NCBI RefSeq assembly: GCF_964355755.1 | Contig: NC_092675.1 | Coordinates: 29,038,912 to 29,102,911, forward strand | Length of the DNA: 64,000 nt | Source of the DNA: Antedon mediterranea | Taxonomy: Eukaryota > Echinodermata > Crinoidea > Comatulida > Antedonidae | Direction: 5' to 3' | In this document: positions 1 through 9,408 of the stretch, piece by piece | How the letters are laid out: each line of letters starts with the position of its first letter | Position numbering within the stretch: the stretch's first letter is position 1 | Notes under the pieces: model-generated | The model's database searches: none | The model's input: only the letters and a program-made list of their open reading frames with translations | What the model was told of the DNA's origin: nothing | Position numbers and translations under genes: made by a program

Positions 1-920
1 AGTGACTTTGTTCCATTCATGTTTCCATACCATTAGATATAGAGAATATACAGTTGCTGGATTCAGACCAAGCCACGAACATTTTCCGATGTGCGAATAA
101 TGTTCTAATCAGGGATAAACAGTAATATCAATAATAAAATATACTCACAAATGTCCATGATATAATAAACAGTTTTACATTTTAGGAGTATTTGGGGAAA
201 GCATACCTTGCACAATTGTGAAAGATAACCATGAGGCTAAATATAGAATATAAATAATAATAGCACATATCATATTTTGTAACCTTTTCATTAATATCAT
301 TTAAATCAAATATCTAATTAAGGACTGTACATTTTACCTTCTGATTTATTTTAGGTATAAACAATGTCAATTTAAAAAGGGAATATGTTTAAAATGGGTG
401 CTTTTCTTACATTCGGATGTTAAAATAATTATACATTTCGAGGGATTAGACTCATGTTGGTGGTTGATTGATACATTAATGTTACTCATTCTCTCATTTC
501 TCTTGAGAGAGGCAAGAAGTGTTTGCAACATTTTTATGTAGCAGCTGTTTTGAATTCCCATAAAATTGACATTCACATACATCATGTTGTACAATGTGAA
601 TATGTTTCTCTTTTTCTGATAAATACCTTATTTTTTAAGAGCCATTAATCAATTTGGAAAACATAATATTTTTTCATTTTTAGTCCTACTTAATTCTCAG
701 GTTCCAAATAATAAAAGCCAGTCTTAGATTGTTTTAAGTAAGCTGTATACTGCTGTGGTTATAAGTGATTCAGTATAATGCACTAGCGAAACTTCTCAAG
801 GAGGGCTTACCCCGTGGCATGTGCACTTATATACTTATTCAATGTGTATTCAATACAAGTGCCTTTGTCATATTTCCACTAAAATCATATTTTCTTACGT
901 TATCATGGCTAACATTCCTT

Positions 921-1118
921 TATCACTCATTGTAAGCTGGTCAGTATACTGGATGTCCAGCTATCAATTGTAAGCTGTTCAATATATTGGACATCCAGTT
1001 ATCAATTGTAAGCTGTTCAATATTACTGGATGTCCAGCTATCAATTGTAAGCTGTTCAATATAATGGATGTCCAGCTATCAAATGTAAGCTGTTCAAAAA
1101 GACGTCCAGCTATCAATT
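921..1118. repeat. Tandem array, ~38-41 bp unit, about five copies
   Basis: Five successive units share the pattern TATCAATTGTAAGCTGTTCA followed by a variable ATAT/ACTGGA stretch and TGTCCAGC. The first unit is the most diverged and the last is shortened. It is a minisatellite with no coding potential. Confidence 0.85.
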
Positions 1119-2094
1119 TAATCAATTTAAATACCTTCTATTGTTATTAGGCAAAAAAGTGAATGAAAAGATGATTATATTTTTCTCCATATATTAGTTA
1201 TTAAGATATGCGATAGGTAAGGGCAAGTTGTAAAAGAAAGCAGTGCTAGACTATCAGAATAATGTTTAAAACTTATTCTAGTGCTGCAGTGACTGCAGTA
1301 AACTACATATTATTTGAGTTTCTTTCAATACAGTCAATTTAACAGTGTGTATGATAACCCGAACAAAAGCTTACTAACCTCAAAAAGGCTTGCTATATAA
1401 TTGCATAAACAAGTTATGTAGGTACTGCAGTAACTACAGTATTGTACAGTACAGTACAGTATTTTGACATGGTTCCTTACAATGTCATTTAAACCATTTT
1501 ACAAGATGTTTAATCTCTGGCTAATGGTATACAAATAATGAATGTTGAATAGTGTGTACTATTATATGTCATGTGACCCACATTCATTCAATCAAATGAC
1601 AGGAATTGATTTAGGTGTATAACATAATATGCTTATGCAGCAGCAGGTCTGTAGGTCAATAGGTTAATCCACTCTATACTGATGAATATCATTAGTATAA
1701 AACAACAATTGTACATTATAGTTAAGATTTGACTACATACGAACATCTATGTATAAAGCTTTCCAAGTTTATTGATGTATAGATATGAATGTATTTCTGT
1801 TAAAAAATATTTATGAGCTAATTTTTGTACTTGAGTTATTCCAGAATTTAAAGTTGGAAATATTTGTAATTATAAAGAATTAATCGATCGACAAATTTAA
1901 ATAATTTGTAAATGGATATTGTGAAATAGTTGTACATATCATGACTTGACCAATCAATATTTTTCAACAACATAATTGTCACATAAGCAACTGACATAAT
2001 GATATTATCTTCTACTGATTTTTGTTCCTTTAGGGAACAACTTAGTGAAAATGTAACAACTGTCACTAAGCAATTCACTTTTTTTTATTAAGAA

Positions 2095-2250
2095 TGTCAG
2101 AAATTGTCATACGATTTGTCACTTTAACAATTGTTACTTTTGCAATTCAATTTTCACTTTAAAAATTGTCATTTTGACATTAAAATTGTCACTTTGACAA
2201 TTGTAACTTTGGTATTGTCACTTTGACAATTGTCATTTGTTTGTTACTTT
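2095..2250. repeat. Degenerate TTGTCACTTTGACAA-type array
   Basis: Irregular repeats of ATTGTCACTTTGACAATTGT with single-base variation. Many units are partly self-complementary (TTGTCA...TGACAA). This is probably a decayed short-period satellite. Confidence 0.7.
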
Positions 2251-2879
2251 GCTAGTGACCATTTTCTACCTATTATGTTGTCACTGGTTACTTGTCACTT
2301 GGACCTTCACTTTGTCATTTAAATAATTCAGTTATTGAAATGCTTTGGATTTTAAAAGATGGAACTAAACTGTTTACATAAGATGACTTTCTCTAGAAAT
2401 TGTCATTTTCAACAATTGCGAAAAAAAAGGGAAAATAATTCCTCCATCTTATGACGATTATTATCCGTTAGCATGCTTACTTTACATTTTTTTCAAATGC
2501 AATTATGTTTGTATATATAGATTATGATTCAATCAGATATGATCTTAGGTTTTTTAATGTACTTTAACGTTAGTTATTTTATGATCTAATATATAAAATA
2601 TAAAAATTATGTGAAATATTGTTGATTTTTATAGCGGGGTGGATTTATAAATAATCTTTGTGATTCCATAAGCTGTAAGATTATGTTATAGTGAGCAACA
2701 TTTCTGTAGTTAACTTTGAATATAGAGGAACTAAAACCAAAAACGTTACTCGTACAGTACTCAATTTTGTTGTATCCTTTGCTCTTAAGGAAGGTCTGTA
2801 GTTACAACAGCTAACATTATTTTGCTTTTCATTCTACCTACACCTTTACTTTGCAGCAAATATTGACTGTTTTAGACTA

Positions 2880-3068
2880 GAGGCCAATTTACACAGACGA
2901 GCGGTAACGATAATAAAATTATAGAATCTATGTTATTCTTTATGACCATTTGCACACAACGTGGAGTGGCCTGGTGGGTTCCCGCTCACGATAGTTACAG
3001 ATTCTACGTGGGACAAGCTACGCAGTTTTTTTCTATTGCAGTTACCGCTCGTCTGTGTAAATTGGTCT
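2880..3068. mobile_element. Palindromic MITE with ~27 bp terminal inverted repeats
   Basis: The left end (2880-2908, CCAATTTACACAGACGAGCG then GTAAC) is the reverse complement of the right end (3041-3068). The interior is unrelated and non-coding. It is a small non-autonomous DNA transposon of unknown superfamily, and I could not fix a target duplication. Confidence 0.75.
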
Positions 3069-4467
3069 TAAGTAACTTATATCAAATTGGACTTACTGCA
3101 CCAACGTAGATTTTTATGAATATATAATTATAACTTTTCATTTAACCGTGTTCGAACTAAATCTCTAAATAAAAATTGAATTTTGTAGAGGACTGGCATT
3201 TAAATAACTTCCACTTAACACATATACATAAAACTAAACATATTATAGGAAAATAAAATTACATTATGTACATAAAATTATATTGTAATATCGCAATATA
3301 TATCCTACACTATGTTAGTTTAAGTGGTTATCTAATTTTTATAAACATATTTTATTGTACAATTTATAAATGTTAAAGAGTAGTTAATATAATTTACATG
3401 TAATTGTTTCTTTTGATTTAAAGATGATGATTATATTTTGGTGAATATTTCACGAACAAGAATTGCATTAAGAATGATGTAGAGGTAAAACAAAATCTAA
3501 ACTGATAAATATTGATAATTTCTCTCAAATGGTATAATAATTTTCTGTGAATTAATTTCATATCAGGTCAGTAAGTTTATGGTATCATTTAAAGCCAGAA
3601 CTTTACATTACCTAAACCCTCTTTGGCAGGTTGAGTTAATTTGTGGTAGTCACATAAAGAGAACTCGAACATTTGTGGTATAGTATGCCATGCTTGATTA
3701 AGACGTACACTCTTGTGTCCAAGAGTGATTATACTTCATAGTCTGTATTGATCCTTAAAACCTAAAAATCATGTAAATGCAGGCAAGTTGTTAGTGCAGA
3801 TTATGGACATATTAGTAATTAAGTGACGTTTTTCTTTTATATTGTTAAATTGATTTATTAATATCTTGAATTGGACATTCATTTTACAGAAAGCTAATAT
3901 ATGTTTCTATAGGTTTTGATCAAAGTTATACCTTATATGGTTAATGTCAGTTTGTTACTAAAAACACATTATTTTGCATTCATTATGCAACATTTAGGCT
4001 ACTGCTTGTATGTGTGGTCATCTAAATGTGTAGGTACGTCTGTACTTTTGACCTATGACCTAGGCTACTGCTTGCGTGTGGTACTCTACTTTCTTTAATG
4101 AACTGTATTTTTTCATAGAAAATAAATAAAACTTGTTAGTTTATTGAAATCATCAATTTTGTCTCTTTTATTTAGTATTTTCTGTATGTCCGAGAAAGAG
4201 AGATTTAGGCCGTGTTTCTGCAGTAAAAAATCAACTGATAATTAACCGATAAACTGCCCATGGAAACAGGGTTTAACCGATTCCACTCAAGAAAAATTAA
4301 CTGATAATTATCTCATTCAAATCAGATAATTATTCGATAAATTTGATAATTTTAACCTTTGACCTGAAGGACAAATCAGTGCTTTGTGATCTGGCTCTTG
4401 GTTGTTTGGTAATGTCTGATCATGCACGCTTTATTTTGTTAAGTATCTGATTGGTTAAATCCTAACT

Positions 4468-4585
4468 TAAGCTCTGTCTACACTTCATGTGACGAAAAAT
4501 GTGATGTGCCCATATAAGGACATGAAGCACATCAAACTTTTGTTGTCAGTTTGATAATTATATTGATAGTGTAGACAGAGCTTTA
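4468..4585. mobile_element. MITE family 1, copy A
   Basis: Palindromic element bounded by AAGCTCTGTCTACAC and GTGTAGACAGAGCTT. The core contains ATGTGATGTGCCCATAT. This copy is internally shortened. It lies directly beside copy B, so the two read as a head-to-tail pair. Confidence 0.85.
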
Positions 4586-4731
4586 AGCTATGTCTACACT
4601 ATCAAAATAATTTGACAAAAAAAGTGTGATGTGTCGAAATATGGTGGTGATATACCCAAATATGGTAGTGATATGACATCATCATGTCCATATATAGGCA
4701 CATGAAGTTTGATAGTGTAGACAGAGCTTTA
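4585..4731. mobile_element. MITE family 1, copy B
   Basis: Same terminal repeat as copy A (GCTATGTCTACACTATCAAA at the left, GATAGTGTAGACAGAGCTTT at the right). The core is inverted relative to most copies (ATGGTAGTGATAT before CATCATGTCCATATA). It shares its left boundary with copy A. Confidence 0.85.
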
Positions 4732-4924
4732 TTATAAGCTAGCTAAACTTTGCAACCGTATGAGGGCGCAAGATAGAAAACAAAAAGCAGCAGCAACAAT
4801 TATGAGGTATATTCTGAGCGTCATTATTATTATGACGATGATGGAGCATTCTCTACTTCTCTCTACGGAGCGCCATTTATGCCTTTATTTACTTCCGAAA
4901 TAGAAATAGTACTACGGTAACTGG

Positions 4925-5370
4925 TCCAGTGGATCAAATTTGGCACCGGTGGAGCACAGTGATATAGAATAGAAATAAGTCACTAATTTAAATATATTTT
5001 CGTATGTTAAGACTTTGCTCAAGTGGACCCAATTTGGCACAAGGGGAGCACATTGATATAAAATAAAAATAATTAGTCACTGCATTTTAACATCTTTTCG
5101 TATGTTAATAAACTGTGCTCAAGTGGACCCAATTTGGTGCTATAAAATAAAAATAAGTTACTGCATTTTAATATTTTTTCGTATGTTAACATACTGTGCT
5201 CAAGTGGACCCAATTTGGCGCCAGCGGAGCACATTGATATAAAATACAAATAAAGTCACTGGATTTTAATATCTTTCTGTATGTTAATACACTGTGCTTA
5301 ATTGAACCCAATTTAACACCAGAGGAGCACAGTGGTATATAAAAATAAAGTCACTAAATTTTAATAAATG
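4925..5370 (+). repeat. Left minisatellite arm of the foldback element
   Basis: About five units of roughly 100 bp. Each contains CTGTGCTCAAGTGGACCCAA, TTTGGCRCCAG-GGAGCACA, a TGATATAAAATA stretch, AAGTCACT and TTCGTATGTTAA. The same unit occurs in reverse orientation at 8355-8925. Confidence 0.85.
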
Positions 5371-5442
5371 TAAGAAACAACAATATCCTTTGTGTTCCCT
5401 TAAGCAGAGTCAATATTCATTACTTTCCATAAAAAAAAAAAT

Positions 5443-5512
5443 ATCCGTAGAGGTTCGAACCCAGGCTGACAGCACCCAAACCTGAGAATTACCCATTAAG
5501 CCACAAAGTAGT
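5443..5512 (-). repeat. tRNA-derived (pol III) head, minus strand
   Basis: On the minus strand the sequence reads TGGCTTAATGGGTAA (A-box-like) and then GGGTTCGAACC (B-box-like) at tRNA spacing. The stems are degenerate, so this is a SINE head or tRNA relic and not a working tRNA. A second copy is at 7291-7366. Confidence 0.55.
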
Positions 5513-5608
5513 AGATGGGTGAACAGCTGATAATAGTCTATTTATACATGTATTACGTAATTCATCATTACATCATATATATCATATTAACCTTGTTAAA
5601 ACCAAAAT

Positions 5609-5680
5609 GACCAGTTAGCTCAGGCGACTGAGCGTCGTGTTGACAACACGCATGTCGTGGGTTCGATTCCCACGCTGGTC
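5609..5680 (+). repeat. tRNA-Val(GAC)-like cloverleaf, SINE head, copy 1
   Basis: Exactly 72 nt fold as a tRNA. The acceptor is GACCAGT/GCTGGTC with a final G-T pair, the D stem GCTC/GAGC, the anticodon stem has one mismatch (27-43), the loop is TTGACAA giving anticodon GAC, and the T arm is GTGGG/CCCAC with loop TTCGATT. Eukaryotic valine tRNAs normally carry AAC, not GAC. The copy sits in a duplicated transposon segment with a conserved body downstream. A tRNA-derived SINE is therefore more likely than a functional tRNA gene. Confidence 0.65.
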
Positions 5681-6540
5681 GGTGGAATAGAGTTAAAGGC
5701 ATGCGGCCACTGTGTTTGGGGTTCACAGATTATACGTCCCCCTTTCCACCACACATCATGAGGCGACAACATCAATGCATCTGGTGATGTGCTGGAAACG
5801 ACCCCAAAAGGCTGTGGCAGGGCCTTAGTGCTGAGGCAGGGAGAGCACATTTGACATCTTTTTTTTTATTAAATTTTTTTTTCAATCTGTATTCGATCTC
5901 GTGAATTTTATGTTTGTCGCCCTCAATTGTAAAATAAATTGAATTCATTTTCATCGCAGGTGTACGAAACGGTTTGGTATGCCGTGCGTTGTTATGCAAT
6001 GGTTGTGCAGGTGTAGTGGGAAATTCGCGGTCAACACGCCACACTGGTTAAATTTTGATTTTGTTAATCTATGTCCGATTCATGCAATATATTGTATGTT
6101 ATGAATAAACGTTTATGGTAGCTGGTGTGTATGGCCGCACCATCACAGAATAAAAAAGTTTTAAACAGATAGTTTGTCTCCGATGGTTTTTGTATGGGGT
6201 TAATGGAAAGTGAAATAAGATAAAATATAGAACATTTGCAAAGATGCCGATTTCTAGACCAATTTCGAAGCTTAGACTAATTTCGCCAGGCCTTAAGCAT
6301 ATACGTACGAAGTCGAATTTTAAAGTAGAAAACCCCACCTACAATTTTAAAGTCGCATCTGGATAGTTGAAATTTCAACATTATTATAAGTGATTATATA
6401 TATTAATAAGTATAAGTGCAATTCTGGGCTCTATTTTCATTATTAGCTCTGCCCCAACGATGGGCTAGTACGAGAGTTTTCATATTTTCGGGGACAAGCT
6501 CTATTGTCCTGGTGTGAGTCTTATATAGTTTGTTTCATAT

Positions 6541-6620
6541 AACAATAACAATATCCTGGTTTTATATAGCGCCTAATGTTGTGAAACCTCTAAGCGCTGA
6601 ACATTATTACCCCAGTCATT
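6541..6620 (+). repeat. Dispersed ~80 bp repeat with TATATAGCGCC core
   Basis: Contains TATATAGCGCCTAATGTTGT, then GAAACCTCTAAGCGCTGAAC. Nearly the same sequence occurs inverted at 60699-60784, and part of it at 55690-55735. It is probably the tail of a SINE or LINE family. Confidence 0.75.
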
Positions 6621-6792
6621 TTTTCCTGATCAAACACCTATGGAAACATACTCCCATAATGCAGCTAGTAATCAGCGCAAAGTTGTGCCAAGTAAAGTGC
6701 AATTTTTTTCGGGCGGGAACCGATGCACCTCTATTTTTCAAAATTGTCTTTGCTCAGCCCCAAGCATGGCCGGGTACTAAAGATTCTTATAC

Positions 6793-7008
6793 ATGTTGTT
6801 TAAAAAAATTAGAGATGTCATTTCCGGGGACCTTGCAGCTAGCTCTATTTTATACAGTTTGGTAGCCGTGCGTTATTATGCAAATGAGTTTGTGCAGGTG
6901 TATTATGGGGAAGATGGTATGTTAGTCATTCGCGGTCAACACGTCACACTGTTAAATTTTGATGCTGTTAATCTTTACATTAGAAGATTGTTCAAATCAT
7001 GTAAATAA
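6793..7008 (+). pseudogene. Short open frame in the foldback element, possible captured or relic coding segment
   Basis: A 71-codon frame whose second half (from about residue 22) overlaps a segment related to two other copies in the same element, at about 5972-6070 and 7822-7920. Those copies have frame-breaking differences, while this one reads through to IRRLFKSCK and a TAA. I do not recognise the protein. It may be chance, or the least damaged remnant of a coding sequence once carried by the element. Confidence 0.2.
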
Positions 7009-7290
7009 AACATTTTCCGGGCGGGAACCTAGCAGCTCCTCTCTTTTAGTTTGCAAAAGTAATCGAAAGGAACTCCATGTTGAAAAGAAGCCCACCCAAG
7101 AGTACTAAAAATGAAGAAGTGTACACGAGGTTTTGTGGCAGTCTATTCAATGGAAAATATTATGCCATGCAACTTTGTTTTGATTTTTAAAAAGGTCCAC
7201 TTGTTTAGGCCTGACATTTACAACCCTCAAAATATCTCTCTTTCAAAATAAAAGAAAAACAATATTTATTATTTTCCATATAAAAAAATA

Positions 7291-7366
7291 TCTGTAGAGG
7301 TTCGAACCCAATCTACAAGAACGGAGCACCCAAACCTGAGAATTACCCATTAAGCCACAAAGTAGT
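7291..7366 (-). repeat. tRNA-derived (pol III) head, minus strand, copy 2
   Basis: Second copy of the minus-strand A-box/B-box pair at 5443-5512, with a few extra bases between the boxes. Its arms are further from a foldable tRNA. Confidence 0.5.
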
Positions 7367-7462
7367 ACATAACTGAACAGCTGATAATAGTCTATTTATA
7401 CGTGTATTACGTAATTCATCATTACATCATAAATATCCTATTAACCTTGTTAAAACCAAAAT

Positions 7463-7534
7463 GACCAGTTAGCTCAGGCGACTGAGCGTCGTGTTGACAA
7501 CACGCATGTCGTGGGTTCGATTCCCACGCTGGTC
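7463..7534 (+). repeat. tRNA-Val(GAC)-like cloverleaf, SINE head, copy 2
   Basis: Identical over all 72 nt to the copy at 5609-5680, although the surrounding duplicates have diverged. The identity could reflect a recent duplication, gene conversion or constraint on the pol III promoter. Confidence 0.65.
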
Positions 7535-8354
7535 GGTGGAATAGAGTTAAAGGCATGCGGCCACTGTGTTTGGGGTTCACAGATTATACGTCCACCACAC
7601 ATCATGAGGCGACAACATCAATGCATCTGGTGATGTGCTGGAAACGACCCCAAAATGCTGTGGCAGGGCCTTAGTGCTGAGGCAGGGAGAGCACATTTAA
7701 CATCTTTTTTTTTATTTAATTTTTTTTTCAATCTGTATTCGATCTCGTAAATTTTATGTTTGTCGCCCTCAATTGTAAAATAAATTGAATTCATTTTAAT
7801 TCATCGCCGGTGTACGAAACGGTTTGGTATGCCGTGCGTTGTTATGCAATGGTTGTGCAGGTGTAGTGGGAAATTCGCGGTCAACACGCCACACTGTTAA
7901 ATTTTGATTTTGTTAATCAATGTCTGATTCATGCAATATATTGTATGTTATGAATAAACGTTTATGGTAGTTGGTGTGTATGACCAATTTCGAAGCTTAG
8001 ACTAATTACGCCACCGAAGTCGAGTTTTAAAGTAGAAAACCCAAACCTAAAATGTTGAAGTCGCATCTGGATAGTTGAAATTTTAACATTATCATAATTA
8101 TCATAGGTGATTATGTATAGTAATAAGTATAAGTACAATTCTGGGCTCTATTTTCATTATTAGCTCTGCCCCAACGATGGGCTAGTACGAGAAGTATTAA
8201 TTAATAATCAAACGCAAGTTATTAAAATCAATGATATGGCTTGAAACTAATTTTTCTTTTGCATTACGGATGGAGTAACCAATATTTAACATAGCAAGTT
8301 TGAAATATTTTTTTCCAAAAGTAATTTTTCTTCTCGATGTTTTTGTATGTGACT

Positions 8355-8925
8355 ATTTCGATGTGCTCCACCACTGACGCCAAATTGGATCCACTGGAGC
8401 ACAGTGTATTAACATACGAAAAGATATTAACATTCAGTGACTTATTTCTATCACTGTGCTCCACTGGTGACTTTATTTCTATTTTATATCACTGTGCTCC
8501 ACTGGCGCCAAATTAGGTCCACTTGAGTACAGTGTATTAACATACAAAAATATTGAATCTTAAGTGACTTTATTTCTATTTTATATCACTGTGGTCCCCT
8601 GGTGCCAAATTGTGTCCACTTGAGCACAGTGTTTTAACATACAAAAAGATATTTAAATTTAGTGACTTTATTTCTATTTTATATCACTGTGCTACACCGG
8701 GACCAAATTGGGTCCACTTGAGCACAGTGTATTAACATACTAAAATGTTAACATTTAGTAACTTTATTTCTATTTTATATCACTGTGCTCCACTGGCGCC
8801 AAATTGTGTCCACTTCAGAACAGTGTATTAACATACAAAACGATATTAAAAGTAGTGACTTATTTCTATTGTATATCACTGTGCTACCCTGGTGCTAAAT
8901 TGGGTCCACTTGAGCAGTTACCGTA
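8355..8925 (-). repeat. Right minisatellite arm of the foldback element
   Basis: About six units of the same ~100 bp repeat as the left arm, in inverted orientation (CACTGTGCTCCACTGG, then CCAAATTGGGTCCACTTGAG and CAGTGTATTAACATAC). One more unit than on the left suggests unequal expansion of the two arms. Confidence 0.85.
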
Positions 8926-9009
8926 GTACAATTTCTATTATTGAAGTTAATAAAGGCATAAATGGCGCTCCGTAGAGAAGTAGAGAACGCTCCAGTCGTC
9001 AGAATGAAG

Positions 9010-9300
9010 TCCTTTGGCCTAGCCTAGTCTAGTAGTAGGCCTACCTCTTATAACTTTCGATGACTATTTATATGTATTTACTTGTTTTTAGGTAAAAAAA
9101 AACATTAAATTTTATTGCGTTCAGTGTTTTTGCAATTTTAACATTCCAAATTTATAATTTTTTGATAGGCCTAGGCCTAGGCCTAACTAGATACTGACTA
9201 GCTAGGCTAGTAGGCCTCTTGTAGGCCTATCAATAAGCGCTTTAGGCCGGCCTAGGCCTAGTAGGCTAGGCCTAAGCTAGTTAAGCTAGCTAAGCTAGCT
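9010..9300. repeat. TAGGCCTA / CTAGCTAG low-complexity cluster
   Basis: Dense short palindromes built from GGCC, CTAG and TAGGCCTA lie between the two foldback elements. Similar clusters are at 12530-12760, 34640-34735 and 63000-63075. Function unknown. Confidence 0.6.
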
Positions 9301-9400
9301 AGGAGGTGTGGCGCAAACTCATACTCTCATTCCAATATATCAGTTGTGAAGGGAAAGACCTGGTGAGAAAGACCAGAAACATAACATGCTTGGAAAGCTC

Positions 9401-9408
9401 ATGTAGCC
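9401..9408. repeat. Target site duplication, left
   Basis: ATGTAGCC, repeated exactly at 12521-12528 on the other side of the 3.1 kb foldback element. Confidence 0.85.

Larger units (their letters stand above)
1..4467. other. Gene-free AT-rich stretch
   Basis: No recognisable exon or RNA gene. It holds the tandem array at 921-1118, the low-complexity array at 2095-2250 and the palindromic MITE at 2880-3068. The open frames here are short and lysine, isoleucine or asparagine rich, as expected by chance at this base composition. Confidence 0.5.
5388..6476. repeat. Internal direct duplication, copy 1
   Basis: About 1.09 kb, repeated at 7257-8191 with high identity. Copy 2 lacks the segment matching about 6132-6260, which explains its shorter length. 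Contents in order: a minus-strand tRNA-like promoter, a plus-strand tRNA-like head, a unique body and an end common to both copies (CCCCAACGATGGGCTAGTAC). Confidence 0.85.
7257..8191. repeat. Internal direct duplication, copy 2
   Basis: Matches 5388-6476 in the same order and orientation. It lacks the part matching about 6132-6260 and has scattered substitutions. It lies just inside the right minisatellite arm. Confidence 0.85.
4833..9001. mobile_element. Composite foldback transposon with minisatellite-bearing inverted ends
   Basis: The outer ~100 bp (about 4833-4925) match the reverse complement of about 8920-9001: both carry TGACGA, TTCTCTACTTCTCT, ACGGAGCGCC, ATTTATGCC and TACTACGGTAACTG-like strings in the same order. 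Inside each end is an array of roughly 100 bp units (4925-5370 and, inverted, 8355-8925). The interior contains a direct duplication (5388-6476 and 7257-8191). No transposase is recognisable, so it is presumably non-autonomous. The architecture resembles foldback (FB-like) elements. No clear target duplication was found. Confidence 0.75.

Noticed and set aside
2095-2250. Possible CRISPR-like repeats
   Set aside because: The units are continuous and degenerate, with no unique spacers, and the window is animal DNA.
5609-5680. Calling this an ordinary functional valine tRNA gene
   Set aside because: Atypical GAC anticodon, duplicated inside a transposon with a conserved downstream body. A SINE head is more economical.
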